64,000 nucleotides of DNA from Streptomyces sp. H27-H1. GTDB taxonomy: Bacteria > Actinomycetota > Actinomycetes > Streptomycetales > Streptomycetaceae. Positions 1-7,374 of the stretch are shown one piece after another. The stretch spans positions 62,001-126,000 of the forward strand of contig NZ_JAPNLJ010000009.1 in NCBI RefSeq assembly GCF_026627445.1. Direction: 5' to 3'. Positions within the stretch are counted from its first letter, which is position 1. Each line of letters starts with the position of its first letter. The notes under the pieces are model-generated. The model was not told where the DNA came from. It saw only the letters and a program-made list of their open reading frames with translations, and ran no database searches. The position numbers were made by a program, and so were the translations under genes.

Positions 1-297
1 GGTGGATTCGCCTCCGACGACCACCACCGGCCGACGCTCGTCGCCATCGCCCAGAAGCGTGCCCAGGCCAAGTACGGCATGGTATTCACCCGCTCGAACA
101 CCGTGATCATCGGCGATTCGCTGGAGGATGTACGAACCGGCCTCGAAGGTGGTGCCCCGGTCATTGGTATCGCATCGGGCAAGACCACGGCCGCTGAACT
201 TACTGAGGCCGGCGCCGACCTCGTACTCGGCTCCCTCGCGGACGTTGCGCGGGTTCTGGACGGCATCTCGGCGCTCACGAGCCTGCGGGCCAGATAG
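1..297 (+). CDS. HAD-family hydrolase, C-terminal part
   Basis: The gene enters the window already in frame and its first visible codons are not a start. The visible 98 residues contain NTVIIGDSLEDVRTGLEGG, the HAD motif with the acidic pair that binds Mg2+ in phosphoglycolate-phosphatase-like enzymes, then the usual V-IGIASGKTTAAEL and ADLVLGSLADV ending. The family removes phosphate from small metabolites in the cytosol; the substrate cannot be read from this fragment. The nucleophile Asp motif lies upstream, outside the window. Confidence 0.85.
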   Translation, partial: GGFASDDHHRPTLVAIAQKRAQAKYGMVFTRSNTVIIGDSLEDVRTGLEGGAPVIGIASGKTTAAELTEAGADLVLGSLADVARVLDGISALTSLRAR

Positions 298-421
298 CAG
301 TCCATGGATGAGTTGATGGCTGGTTGGGCGACGTGGGATGGAGACGCAGAGCTCAGCGTTGTACTTCCGAGGCGGGCGCGCACTCGCAATGGGCGGCAAC
401 TCGAGCGGCCGAGTTCATGGC

Positions 422-889
422 TCAGCCGAGATGGGGGAAGGTGCCAGCGAGGTAGTCACCGATCTGTTGGCGCATGCTGGCGTGGATGTCGTACTGGTCG
501 AGGTCTGCGGGCTGGACGAAGCGGACTCCGTCAGCCTCGTCGTTGATAGTGGGCTCACCGCCGACCGGGCGGCCGATGTAGGTGTTCTCGTACTGCTGGC
601 GGATCTCGCCGTTGGAGTAGGCGACGATGTGGCGGGGGTTGGTGTAGACCCCGAGGAATCCGCTGATCGCGGCTTCGATGCCGGTCTCCTCCAGACATTC
701 ACGCACGGCGCACTGGGCTGCGGTCTCGCCGATGTCCTGGGCTCCGCCGGGCAAGGCCCACTGGCCGGTGTCGCGGCGCCGCTGGAGCAGGATGGCGCCG
801 CTGTCGTCGACGACGAGCAGGTTGCTGGCCGGGATCAGGGTGTTCGCCTGTGGCGCGGCGGGGTCGTTGTAGTACTCAGTCCTGCCCAT
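422..889 (-). CDS. Nudix hydrolase
   Basis: 155 residues. A complete Nudix box is visible, GGAQDIGETAAQCAVREC followed by LEETGIEA (G-x5-E-x7-R-E-U-x-E-E-x-G-U), which binds the divalent metal and cleaves nucleoside diphosphate-X compounds. The box is followed by a typical GVYTNPRH segment. The ATG start overlaps by 14 bases the end of the upstream regulator remnant, so the two were probably one operon. The substrate is unknown. Its nearness to an extra tRNA synthetase and a radical SAM operon may be meaningful but is not proof of a shared role. Confidence 0.88.
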   Translation of the reverse strand: MGRTEYYNDPAAPQANTLIPASNLLVVDDSGAILLQRRRDTGQWALPGGAQDIGETAAQCAVRECLEETGIEAAISGFLGVYTNPRHIVAYSNGEIRQQYENTYIGRPVGGEPTINDEADGVRFVQPADLDQYDIHASMRQQIGDYLAGTFPHLG

Positions 890-1255
890 GTGCGGCGGTC
901 CCCTTCTGGTCGGGAATCCAGGACCGTGCGGCGGCCCAGACAGTTTGGAAGCTTTCAGCGTAGTTGTCGAACCACTCTGTGCCGTCCCCTCTCTTGAGGT
1001 GGAGGAAGGGCTTGGCGCGGGCGGGCCCCCCAGACTGGCGGTTGACCGGCAGCTCGTCGTAGCGGATCAATGAGGTGTAGAGAGTGGTGCCGTGCAGCTG
1101 CACTCCGTAGGCGGCTTCGGGGAGTAAGTGGCGGTAGTAGGTGAGGGAGGCGCGGATTTTCGCGGCGAGAGTGTCGCCGATGCCTTCCTCGCGGTCCTGG
1201 ATGGCGACTGCTTGGCCGCTTGGGTCGCCGAAGCACAGGCCACGCCCGGAGAACG
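876..1255 (-). pseudogene. C-terminal remnant of a DUF5919-type regulator
   Basis: The last 125 or so residues of this minus-strand frame match what I recall of the C-terminal domain found in Streptomyces XRE regulators next to Nudix genes: DREEGIGDTLAAKIRASLTY, then LHGTTLYTSLIRYDELPVN and FDNYAESFQTVW. Upstream the frame turns into low-complexity Arg/Pro sequence with no helix-turn-helix and no convincing start, so the N-terminal half is missing. It could instead be a short stand-alone protein. The reading frame overlaps the Nudix start by 14 bases. The left boundary of the homology is approximate. Confidence 0.6.
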
Positions 1256-1512
1256 GGGACGGGAGGAGCACGTTCGCCGTGCCCCTTGGTGCGGGGGTTT
1301 CCAGCAGCCGCTGTCTTGGGCGTCGGTGAGGGTCTTGCGGGCACGGGGGAGAGTTGGCTGGGGGCCTCCGCCAGCGCAGACGGTCGGGACGGGGCGATCG
1401 GTGTACCCGAACCGAGGCTGCCGCCCTTGCTGGGGGCAATTCCAGAAGCGTGTCTCGATCGTTTCCGTTGCGTCGAGCCGGGACGTATCCGTATCCTCAT
1501 CTCAACGCGTCG

Positions 1513-1731
1513 ACGGAGACGAGTAGCCACGGATCACGCGAGAAGAGAGAGCCGCCGGCAGCTGTGAAGGCGGACTCGCACCCATGGTGAAGACCCTCCC
1601 GAGCGCGGGGAGGAAAGGCCCCCGGGCCCAATGCCCCGCCGGTTTGCCCCCGTCATCGGGCTGAATGAGGCCGCCGCTGTCTGGCGGTGGCAAAGGCGTG
1701 GTGGCACCGCGAGTACCCTTCTCGCCCACGC
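1513..1731 (+). promoter_or_regulatory. T-box riboswitch, candidate specifier GAC (Asp)
   Basis: Stem I can be paired as GGAG 1515-1518 with CTCC 1596-1599, GCGAG 1538-1542 with CTCGC 1575-1579, and GCCGCC 1551-1556 with GGCGG near 1569-1573. The specifier loop has AGTA (1522-1525) opposite TGAAGACC (1588-1595), which offers GAC as the specifier codon. The antiterminator/antisequestrator is clear: GCGTGG 1696-1701, bulge TGGCACC 1702-1708, GCGAG 1709-1713, CTCGC 1721-1725, CCACGC 1726-1731. The variable base after TGG is C, which pairs with discriminator G, as in tRNA-Asp and tRNA-Asn. The start codon is 38 bases downstream, so control of translation is likely, as for actinobacterial ileS T-boxes. 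Confidence 0.88.
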
Positions 1732-1768
1732 TTCCAAGGGATCATGACGACGCCCCTGGAGGGCTGCG

Positions 1769-3085
1769 ATGATCCACACGACTAGCCGCGTACTGGCATC
1801 TGACCTACGCGCACACCTCGACCAGACCGTCACCGTCTCCGGCTGGGTGAACGCACTCCGCCTGCAACGCAAGATGCAGTTCGTCATCCTGCGGGACCAC
1901 TCCGGCATGGTCCAGGTGACCCACAAGCGCGACGGCGGCCCGATCGAAGCCGCCATCGAATCGCTCACTCCCGAGTCCGCAGTCCGGATCACTGGCCGCG
2001 TCGTAGCGGCAGCCCAGGTCAACCTGGGCGGCCTGGAGCTCGTCCCCGAGACGATCGAGGTGCTGAACCGGGCGGAGACGCCCCTGCCGATCGACGAGCA
2101 CACCGGCCCCGAGCACCGACTCGACTGGCGCTTCCTCGACGTACGCAAGCGGGCCACCGCGCAGATGGTGTTCGCCGCGCAGACGACCCTGGAGCAGGGG
2201 CTGCGCGAGTACGCCATGCGACACGGCTGCACGGAGATGCACACGCCGAAGCTGATGGGCACCGCGTCGGAGTCCGGCGCGGAGGTGTTCAAGCTCGGGT
2301 ACTTCGACCGGTCGGCTTACCTCGCGCAGTCGCCGCAGTTCTACAAGCAGATGGCGGTGGCGGCCGGCATCGACAGAGTCTTCGAGATCGGGCCCGTCTT
2401 CCGAGCCGAGCCGTCGTACACCTCCCGGCACGCGACCGAGTTCACCGGCGTGGACGTCGAGCTGTCGTGGATCGACGACGTCGAGGACGTGATGGCGTTC
2501 GAGGAGCGGATGCTCGCCCACGCCATTGCGAAGGTCGCCGAAGTCCACGGTGAGGCGATCCGGGAGGTCTTCGGCATCGAGGTCGTCGTGCCGGAGGCTC
2601 CGTTCCCCAGGATCACTATGGCCGAGGCGCAGGAGATCCTGCGGGCCGGCGGCTGGGACCCCGAAGGCGTCAAGGAGGACCTGGACCCGGAAGGTGAGCG
2701 CACCATCGCCGCCCACATGAAGGAGCTCACGGGCCACGAGTTCGTGTTCATCACGCACTACCCGGCCAGCATCCGGCCCTTCTACCACATGCGTCCGGCG
2801 GACCGACCGGACCTCACGCTCAGCTTCGACCTGCTCTGGAAGGGCCTGGAGATCACCACCGGGGCCCAGCGAGAGCACCGCTCCGACGTGCTGCTCAAGC
2901 AGGCGGAGGAGAAGAGCATGGACACCGAGCCGATGCAGGACTACATGAACATCTTCCGCTTCGGGTGCCCGCCCCACGGCGGCCTCGGCGCCGGCCTGGG
3001 TCGGATCCTGATGGTCATGCTCGGCCTGGACTCCATCCGCGAGGCCGCGTTCCTGTTCCGGGGACCGAACCGACTGACTCCCTGA
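1769..3085 (+). CDS. aspS: Aspartyl-tRNA synthetase, archaeal type
   Basis: 438 residues, the short archaeal/eukaryal-type class II enzyme and not the roughly 590-residue bacterial form with a GAD domain that Streptomyces uses for housekeeping. An N-terminal OB fold (VSGWVNALRLQRKMQFVILR) binds the anticodon; class II motif 2 (GPVFRAEPSYTSRHATEF) and motif 3 (HGGLGAGLGRILMVMLGL) form the active site. It charges tRNA-Asp; whether it also charges tRNA-Asn I cannot tell. The ATG has GGAGGG upstream (1758-1763), which could pair with the 3' end of the T-box. The gene is single and is followed by a strong bidirectional terminator. It is likely a second, inducible copy. Confidence 0.93.
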   Translation: MIHTTSRVLASDLRAHLDQTVTVSGWVNALRLQRKMQFVILRDHSGMVQVTHKRDGGPIEAAIESLTPESAVRITGRVVAAAQVNLGGLELVPETIEVLNRAETPLPIDEHTGPEHRLDWRFLDVRKRATAQMVFAAQTTLEQGLREYAMRHGCTEMHTPKLMGTASESGAEVFKLGYFDRSAYLAQSPQFYKQMAVAAGIDRVFEIGPVFRAEPSYTSRHATEFTGVDVELSWIDDVEDVMAFEERMLAHAIAKVAEVHGEAIREVFGIEVVVPEAPFPRITMAEAQEILRAGGWDPEGVKEDLDPEGERTIAAHMKELTGHEFVFITHYPASIRPFYHMRPADRPDLTLSFDLLWKGLEITTGAQREHRSDVLLKQAEEKSMDTEPMQDYMNIFRFGCPPHGGLGAGLGRILMVMLGLDSIREAAFLFRGPNRLTP

Positions 3086-3104
3086 GCCAGGGGTAGGCGC
3101 ACCT

Positions 3105-3136
3105 CTGCCCCACCGCCCTGTCTGGCGGTGGGGCAG
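3105..3136. terminator. Bidirectional terminator
   Basis: A perfect 13-bp inverted repeat (3105-3117 and 3124-3136, GGCGGTGGGGCAG arm) with a 6-base loop lies between the convergent aspS and JmjC-type genes. There is no U-tract, as is common in Streptomyces. Confidence 0.8.
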
Positions 3137-3147
3137 CTGGGGCTCGC

Positions 3148-3942
3148 TCAGTACCGGGTGTGGCCGAGGTCGAGGGTCCACGCCTCGGCGGGGTTCTTGT
3201 CCCAGTGGTCGCGCAGGGCCAGCTCGCGGTCGGCGTACCGGCCGCGGTGGGAGAGGCCGCCGTGGGAGAGCGTGACGCTGAGCGCGAGCGGCGATTCGGT
3301 GGTGACCCAGTGCGGGGTCAGGGCGTGGCTCCACAGCTGGTCGCCTGGCTGCATGGTCACCGACTGCCGCTGCGCCTCGTCGTGCGGTGGGGGATCTTCG
3401 GCGGTGGTCTCACCGAGGACCGCGGCTTCGGGGGACAGGTGCTTGTCGGGGTTGTGGTAGCTGTGGAAGGTCTTGACCCCTTGGACCTGCCACACCAGAC
3501 CGTGTGAGTTGTCGTTGTGGTAGGTCGAGGCTGCCCCTTCGGTGGACAGGAACAGGATGGGCGCGCACCGCTGCCACGTGAATCCCTGCGACGACAGATA
3601 GGTGCGCCAGGGCACCATGACCTCTTCTTGGAAGCCGGCCAGGATATCGCCGTAGAACCGGGCGAGGTTGAAGTGCACCAGGCGGAACGGCCACGTGGCG
3701 ATCTCCTCGACCGGGGCCGTCCGGAACGCGGCGGTGCGCTCCATGCGCACCGCCCAGTCGTCCTCCCCGAGGACCGTGAAGCGCACCTCGTCGTCCCGGC
3801 GGATGTGGTCGAGGATGTCGATTGCGGGCAGGAATAGGTAGTCGAACGGGACCTGCATGCGGAAGTTCGGCGGCTGCCTCCAGTGGGTGCTGAAGTCGTC
3901 GGGGTCGGTGACGGAGACCGACGGTTGCACGTGGACCTCCAC
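3148..3942 (-). CDS. JmjC/cupin-type Fe(II)-dependent oxygenase-like protein
   Basis: 264 residues from a GTG start two bases beyond the stop of the radical SAM gene. A double-stranded beta-helix metal site is visible: His142-Asn-Asp144 (STYHNDNSHGLVWQVQG) as the HxD pair and a distal His in DQLWSHALTPHWV (206 or 211). This is the arrangement of Fe(II)/2-oxoglutarate oxygenases of the JmjC/cupin_8 class, which hydroxylate proteins, peptides or small molecules. It is the last gene of the operon with two radical SAM enzymes, so it probably acts on the same substrate. The substrate is not known. Confidence 0.78.
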   Translation of the reverse strand: MEVHVQPSVSVTDPDDFSTHWRQPPNFRMQVPFDYLFLPAIDILDHIRRDDEVRFTVLGEDDWAVRMERTAAFRTAPVEEIATWPFRLVHFNLARFYGDILAGFQEEVMVPWRTYLSSQGFTWQRCAPILFLSTEGAASTYHNDNSHGLVWQVQGVKTFHSYHNPDKHLSPEAAVLGETTAEDPPPHDEAQRQSVTMQPGDQLWSHALTPHWVTTESPLALSVTLSHGGLSHRGRYADRELALRDHWDKNPAEAWTLDLGHTRY

Positions 3943-3944
3943 GG

Positions 3945-4823
3945 TCAGGCCGCCGCGCAGTCGCGGGATGCGGGTCGGCAGATGGCGGCGCAGTCGGGTA
4001 CGACGCGGTCTGTGGCCGGTGCGTCGAGGAAGGCTCGGATCTCGGTACGCGGGGCGTGAACGCTGATCTCGGATGCGCCATAGGGGCAGTGCCGCACCTC
4101 GCCCTTGGCGGACACGTAGGGGGTTGCCGACCGGCATGGGTGGCTCTCCTCCTCGGACAGCTGCATCCGCCGAAGATCGTCTAGGTAGGACCGATATCCG
4201 TTGGACAGACGGAAGTGCCGACCGAGCGACGCCGTGTCGCGCGCCCTCTGCATCAGAGAGTCCTGAACCGATCGACCATCCCGGCGCAGGGCGTCTTCGG
4301 AGAGGAGGACGGGGCTCAGCTGGACGTCGATCCCCTTCCCCGCCAGGAGGCCGGCGAGCTGTGTGGCTTCCTCCCCGCCCACATCCCAGTAGGTCAGGTG
4401 CAGGACTTTCGAGGGGGTGTCCACGGCGTCCAGCGTCGCGACAGCCGAAGCCGCGGTCCGGGTGGTGCGGCCGAGAGCCATAGCGCCCTGCGAGTCTGCG
4501 GAGACAGTCACGTTGGTCAAAAGGTGACCGACCTCCGCGAGGGTGGAGACCTCAGCCTCCGAGCGGGCCGAGGTCACCATGGACACCGTCATGCCGAACT
4601 GGAGAGCCAGGCGGACGAGCTGCCGGAGCTCCGGGTGGTGGGTCGGCTCACCACCGGTCAGGCACACGCCCTCCACCCCGGTCTCCTTCAGCCGCGACAG
4701 GGCACGCGTGTACGTGGCGGTGGTGAGGAAGCCGCGGGCGCGGTCGGCCCGGAAGCAGAAGCTGCACGCGACCTCGCAGTGCCCCGCCGTCGAGACCAGT
4801 GCCGTGCGGACGGGGGCGCTCAT
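3945..4823 (-). CDS. Radical SAM protein with C-terminal auxiliary-cluster cysteines
   Basis: 292 residues. The SAM-cluster motif is Cys16-x3-Cys20-x2-Cys23 (GHCEVACSFCF), followed by the GGEP motif (CLTGGEPTHHPEL). C-terminal cysteines in HPCRSATPYVSAKGEVRHC and VPDCAAICRPASRDC resemble a SPASM or twitch auxiliary [4Fe-4S] site. Enzymes of this kind use a 5'-deoxyadenosyl radical, often on peptides. The ATG overlaps the preceding stop as ATGA, so translation is coupled to the larger radical SAM gene. Radical SAM chemistry is clear; the substrate is not. Confidence 0.88.
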   Translation of the reverse strand: MSAPVRTALVSTAGHCEVACSFCFRADRARGFLTTATYTRALSRLKETGVEGVCLTGGEPTHHPELRQLVRLALQFGMTVSMVTSARSEAEVSTLAEVGHLLTNVTVSADSQGAMALGRTTRTAASAVATLDAVDTPSKVLHLTYWDVGGEEATQLAGLLAGKGIDVQLSPVLLSEDALRRDGRSVQDSLMQRARDTASLGRHFRLSNGYRSYLDDLRRMQLSEEESHPCRSATPYVSAKGEVRHCPYGASEISVHAPRTEIRAFLDAPATDRVVPDCAAICRPASRDCAAA

Positions 4824-6121
4824 TGCACCCCCGTGTTGTCCCATACCGCGATGGCCACGGTGTTGGTGTAGAAGGCGCACATCTGCGGGTCGGGGGTGCT
4901 ACCGCCGATGAGCGCCTGCTCGTTGCGGGACGGGCCTCCGCAGATGGCCAGCGCCGGGCAGTCACCGCACTCGGGGATCGGCGCGACCTTCTTCGTCGCC
5001 CTGGTGAGGAGGCCGGGATCCGAGCGCAGCGCGTCGAGCGTGTGGAGGAACGAGGGCTCGGTGAAGTTGATGTCGCACACGCTGACCCGGTTGCCGGGCA
5101 GCAAAGCTGCGTTGAGGCTGCGATCCCCCTGCATGTGGTCGAACAGCATGGGCCGGCGGGTGTCGAGGGCCTGGAAGGCCCGGTCGAGGACGGAGAAGAG
5201 CATCCCGCCCTTCCCGAGCGCGGTCAGGCGGGCCTCGTAGAGCTCCCGGGCCAGGTCCGCCCCGTTCACCCGCCACTCACCCCCGGTGGGGATGGGCGTG
5301 TTGACGTAGATGAACTTGAGGCCGAGGTCGTCGATGATCCACTGCACACTCTCGGCCAGGCGCCCGATGTTGGACGCCGTGGGGGTGAGGTTGCAGCCGA
5401 CGTGCAGGCCCTTCGCCTCGACCAGGCGCCGGACGTTGCGGCGGATGCGGTCGTCGGCGGGCTGACCGCCGAGGAGCAGCCGGTTCGCCGAGTTGATGCC
5501 CGGAGGGCCGTCGATGGATATGCCCACCCCGTACTCGCGCTGTACGAAGTGGTCGAGGGCCTCGTCCGTCAGTCGGGCGCCGTTGGTGACGACCGTGCGC
5601 CGGACCCGCGCTACGCCGTAGCGGGCCGCGAGGGTGTCGGCGAGTGCGTCGCCGTACTGCATGAGGTCGAAGCGGATGGTCGGCTCGCCGCCGAACCACT
5701 GGATAGAAACCTCTTCCTGCCCCGCGTTCTGTTCGAACAGGAACTCAAGGCCAGCGGCGAGCTCCTGCTCCGTCATGTCCGGCTTGCCGCTGTTGGTGTC
5801 GACGAAGCAGTACGTGCAGGCCATGTTGCAGCGGTCGGTGAGCACCACCCGGAGGCCGCTGATCCGGCGCGGTGTCGGGTCGATACCCAGGGTGTGGAGG
5901 CGGTGGTGGAGTGCTTCACGGCGGTCGGCCGCAGGGCCGTCCTGGGTGAAGCCGAGCCCGGCGAGGGCTAAGTGTGTCGCGGTCGGGGGGACCCCGGCGA
6001 GGTCAGAGACCTCGCCGGGGTCGAGAAGCACACTCTCCAGCGTGACCGGGTCGAGGAGGACAGCCTCGTCGTCCCGGTCGTACTGGAAGTATTTCCCCCA
6101 CAGCAGCTGGGGAGTGGCCAC
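4820..6121 (-). CDS. Radical SAM/SPASM enzyme
   Basis: About 433 residues from a GTG five bases after the previous gene. An N-terminal region (1-85) resembles the small recognition domains in front of peptide-modifying radical SAM enzymes. Cys98-x3-Cys102-x2-Cys105 (DRCNMACTYCF) binds the SAM cluster, WFGGEPTIRF is the SAM-binding motif, and SVCDINF, ECGDCPALAICGG and MCAFY give the SPASM cysteines for two more clusters. This layout is typical of RiPP maturases and sulfatase-maturase-like enzymes. A longer in-frame upstream extension exists, but it overlaps the previous gene and is Pro/Ser/Arg-rich, so I reject it. Confidence 0.9.
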   Translation of the reverse strand: MATPQLLWGKYFQYDRDDEAVLLDPVTLESVLLDPGEVSDLAGVPPTATHLALAGLGFTQDGPAADRREALHHRLHTLGIDPTPRRISGLRVVLTDRCNMACTYCFVDTNSGKPDMTEQELAAGLEFLFEQNAGQEEVSIQWFGGEPTIRFDLMQYGDALADTLAARYGVARVRRTVVTNGARLTDEALDHFVQREYGVGISIDGPPGINSANRLLLGGQPADDRIRRNVRRLVEAKGLHVGCNLTPTASNIGRLAESVQWIIDDLGLKFIYVNTPIPTGGEWRVNGADLARELYEARLTALGKGGMLFSVLDRAFQALDTRRPMLFDHMQGDRSLNAALLPGNRVSVCDINFTEPSFLHTLDALRSDPGLLTRATKKVAPIPECGDCPALAICGGPSRNEQALIGGSTPDPQMCAFYTNTVAIAVWDNTGVQ

Positions 6122-6125
6122 TGGG

Positions 6126-6485
6126 TCAGGCCGCCGTTTCCTCTTCGGCGATGCCCAGCTTGGCCATGACGGCGCGGACCTGCTCCTCGGCGTCGGCCTG
6201 GAGTCGGGCGGAGGCCGCGGGGGAACCACCGTCGGAAAGGACGATCACACCGGGGAGTGTCGGGTTCGGTGCGATCACCGTGAGACCGGCCGGCTCGGTG
6301 CTGATAACCATGACCGCGCCCTCCAGACTGACCCAGTCGGTACGGTCCTTCAGGGCTTCCAGGATGCGGGCCTGCTTGTCGCGGAAGGAGGCGCGCTCCC
6401 CCATCCACACGCCTGCCTTGGACTTGGAGTCCACGACGTCCGCGTAGATCAAGTGGTTCTGCTTCTCTCGCCTGGGCTTCGGCAT
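6126..6485 (-). CDS. Small protein at head of radical SAM operon
   Basis: 119 residues, ATG at 6485 with AAGGAG upstream in the transcribed strand. A basic start (MPKPRREKQNHLIYADVVDS) is followed by a mixed alpha/beta body and a Glu-rich end. No domain is recognised. It sits five bases before the radical SAM/SPASM gene, so it may be the peptide substrate, a leader-binding partner or a chaperone; it lacks the Cys-, Gly- or Ser-rich core that would make it an obvious precursor. Confidence 0.7.
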   Translation of the reverse strand: MPKPRREKQNHLIYADVVDSKSKAGVWMGERASFRDKQARILEALKDRTDWVSLEGAVMVISTEPAGLTVIAPNPTLPGVIVLSDGGSPAASARLQADAEEQVRAVMAKLGIAEEETAA

Positions 6486-6654
6486 AACTGATCTCCTTGA
6501 TGGAAGGGTGACTGCCCGAGGTGGGCCGTTCTGATCCGCTCTGCTAGCCACCGGTCCGGTGCCGTACGCACCTCGCCGGTTTGGTGCGCAGCGCCCTGGG
6601 GCGCCGTTCCCCACCTGCTGTCGACCGTTGGCCGACAACGGGCGGGAAGCCTGT

Positions 6655-6927
6655 TCAGCTGTGCGTGCCACTGTCCGATGCCGGCGGGGAGATCGGCCAT
6701 AGGGGCTGGAGGGTGTCCGGGTCGGCGGTCCACTCCCGACCCGAGTGGTCCATTGGGCGCATGTGCGCCACCTTCCTGACCGGCCTACCGGTGATCTTCG
6801 ATACGTAGATCAGGACCGCAGCTACGGTTCCGTGACGTCCGCTGGCAGGGTGCGCAACGCCTTGGCCGAGGAGCCGGTGCCCGGTGTCCTCCGTGACCCA
6901 GAGGTTCGCCTCCGTGGTCGCGTTCAT
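6655..6927 (-). CDS. Hypothetical protein, 90 aa
   Basis: ATG at 6927 overlaps the stop of the preceding gene as ATGA and has GGGGGAG upstream. The N-terminus (MNATTEANLWVTEDTGHRLL) and middle (VAAVLIYVSKITGRPVRKVAHMRP) look like a compact beta-rich fold. No family recognised. It belongs to the same leftward unit as the radical SAM genes, after a gap of 169 bases that could hold an internal promoter. Confidence 0.65.
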   Translation of the reverse strand: MNATTEANLWVTEDTGHRLLGQGVAHPASGRHGTVAAVLIYVSKITGRPVRKVAHMRPMDHSGREWTADPDTLQPLWPISPPASDSGTHS

Positions 6928-7139
6928 TGGGCTCCCCCGAGGCCGAGGAAGGCGTCGAACTGGGCGGAACTCCAGGTGGAGGGATCGCCGTTCCGGCTAC
7001 GGAACGCCTCGGCGGCCTTGGGCAGATCCCGGCGGTTCGACGTAGTGCCGGCGTCCGTCCCCACATACGGGGCCACCACGGCCTCGTAGCGCGTGCTGGT
7101 CTCTCCGGGGGTTCGTCGGGGAAGCCGAGGGCTGCTCAC
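6924..7139 (-). CDS. Hypothetical protein, 71 aa
   Basis: GTG start at 7139 with AAAGGGAG upstream. The small protein is Arg/Thr-rich at the N-terminus and ends in NGDPSTWSSAQFDAFLGLGG. No family recognised. It is the first gene of the leftward operon and overlaps the next gene by four bases. Its small size and position at the head of a radical SAM operon make it a second candidate substrate. Confidence 0.6.
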   Translation of the reverse strand: MSSPRLPRRTPGETSTRYEAVVAPYVGTDAGTTSNRRDLPKAAEAFRSRNGDPSTWSSAQFDAFLGLGGAQ

Positions 7140-7374
7140 GGTCCACTCCCTTTCGCTGGGTTCTTCGAAGTGGCGTAAGAATCCCCCTGGTGCGGGTGTC
7201 ACGGCCACGACGCAGGCGGTGTCATCTGGCGCTCACCAGGGTGACCGGGGTGTCATGGAGGTGGCGCCGCCATGTCATCTGCACGGATTCCATTGCGCAG
7301 CAGGGGTGTTGGCCAGTAGGCACGAAGTGGAGCGGGGCGAAGTGGCCCGTCTTCTGACCTTGAGGGAGCGACCG

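Noticed and set aside
1534..2292. Long minus-strand frames opposite aspS, tyrS, the epimerase and the conjugation genes
   Set aside because: They are antisense shadows of high-GC genes; they are Arg/Ser/Pro-rich and have no family signature.
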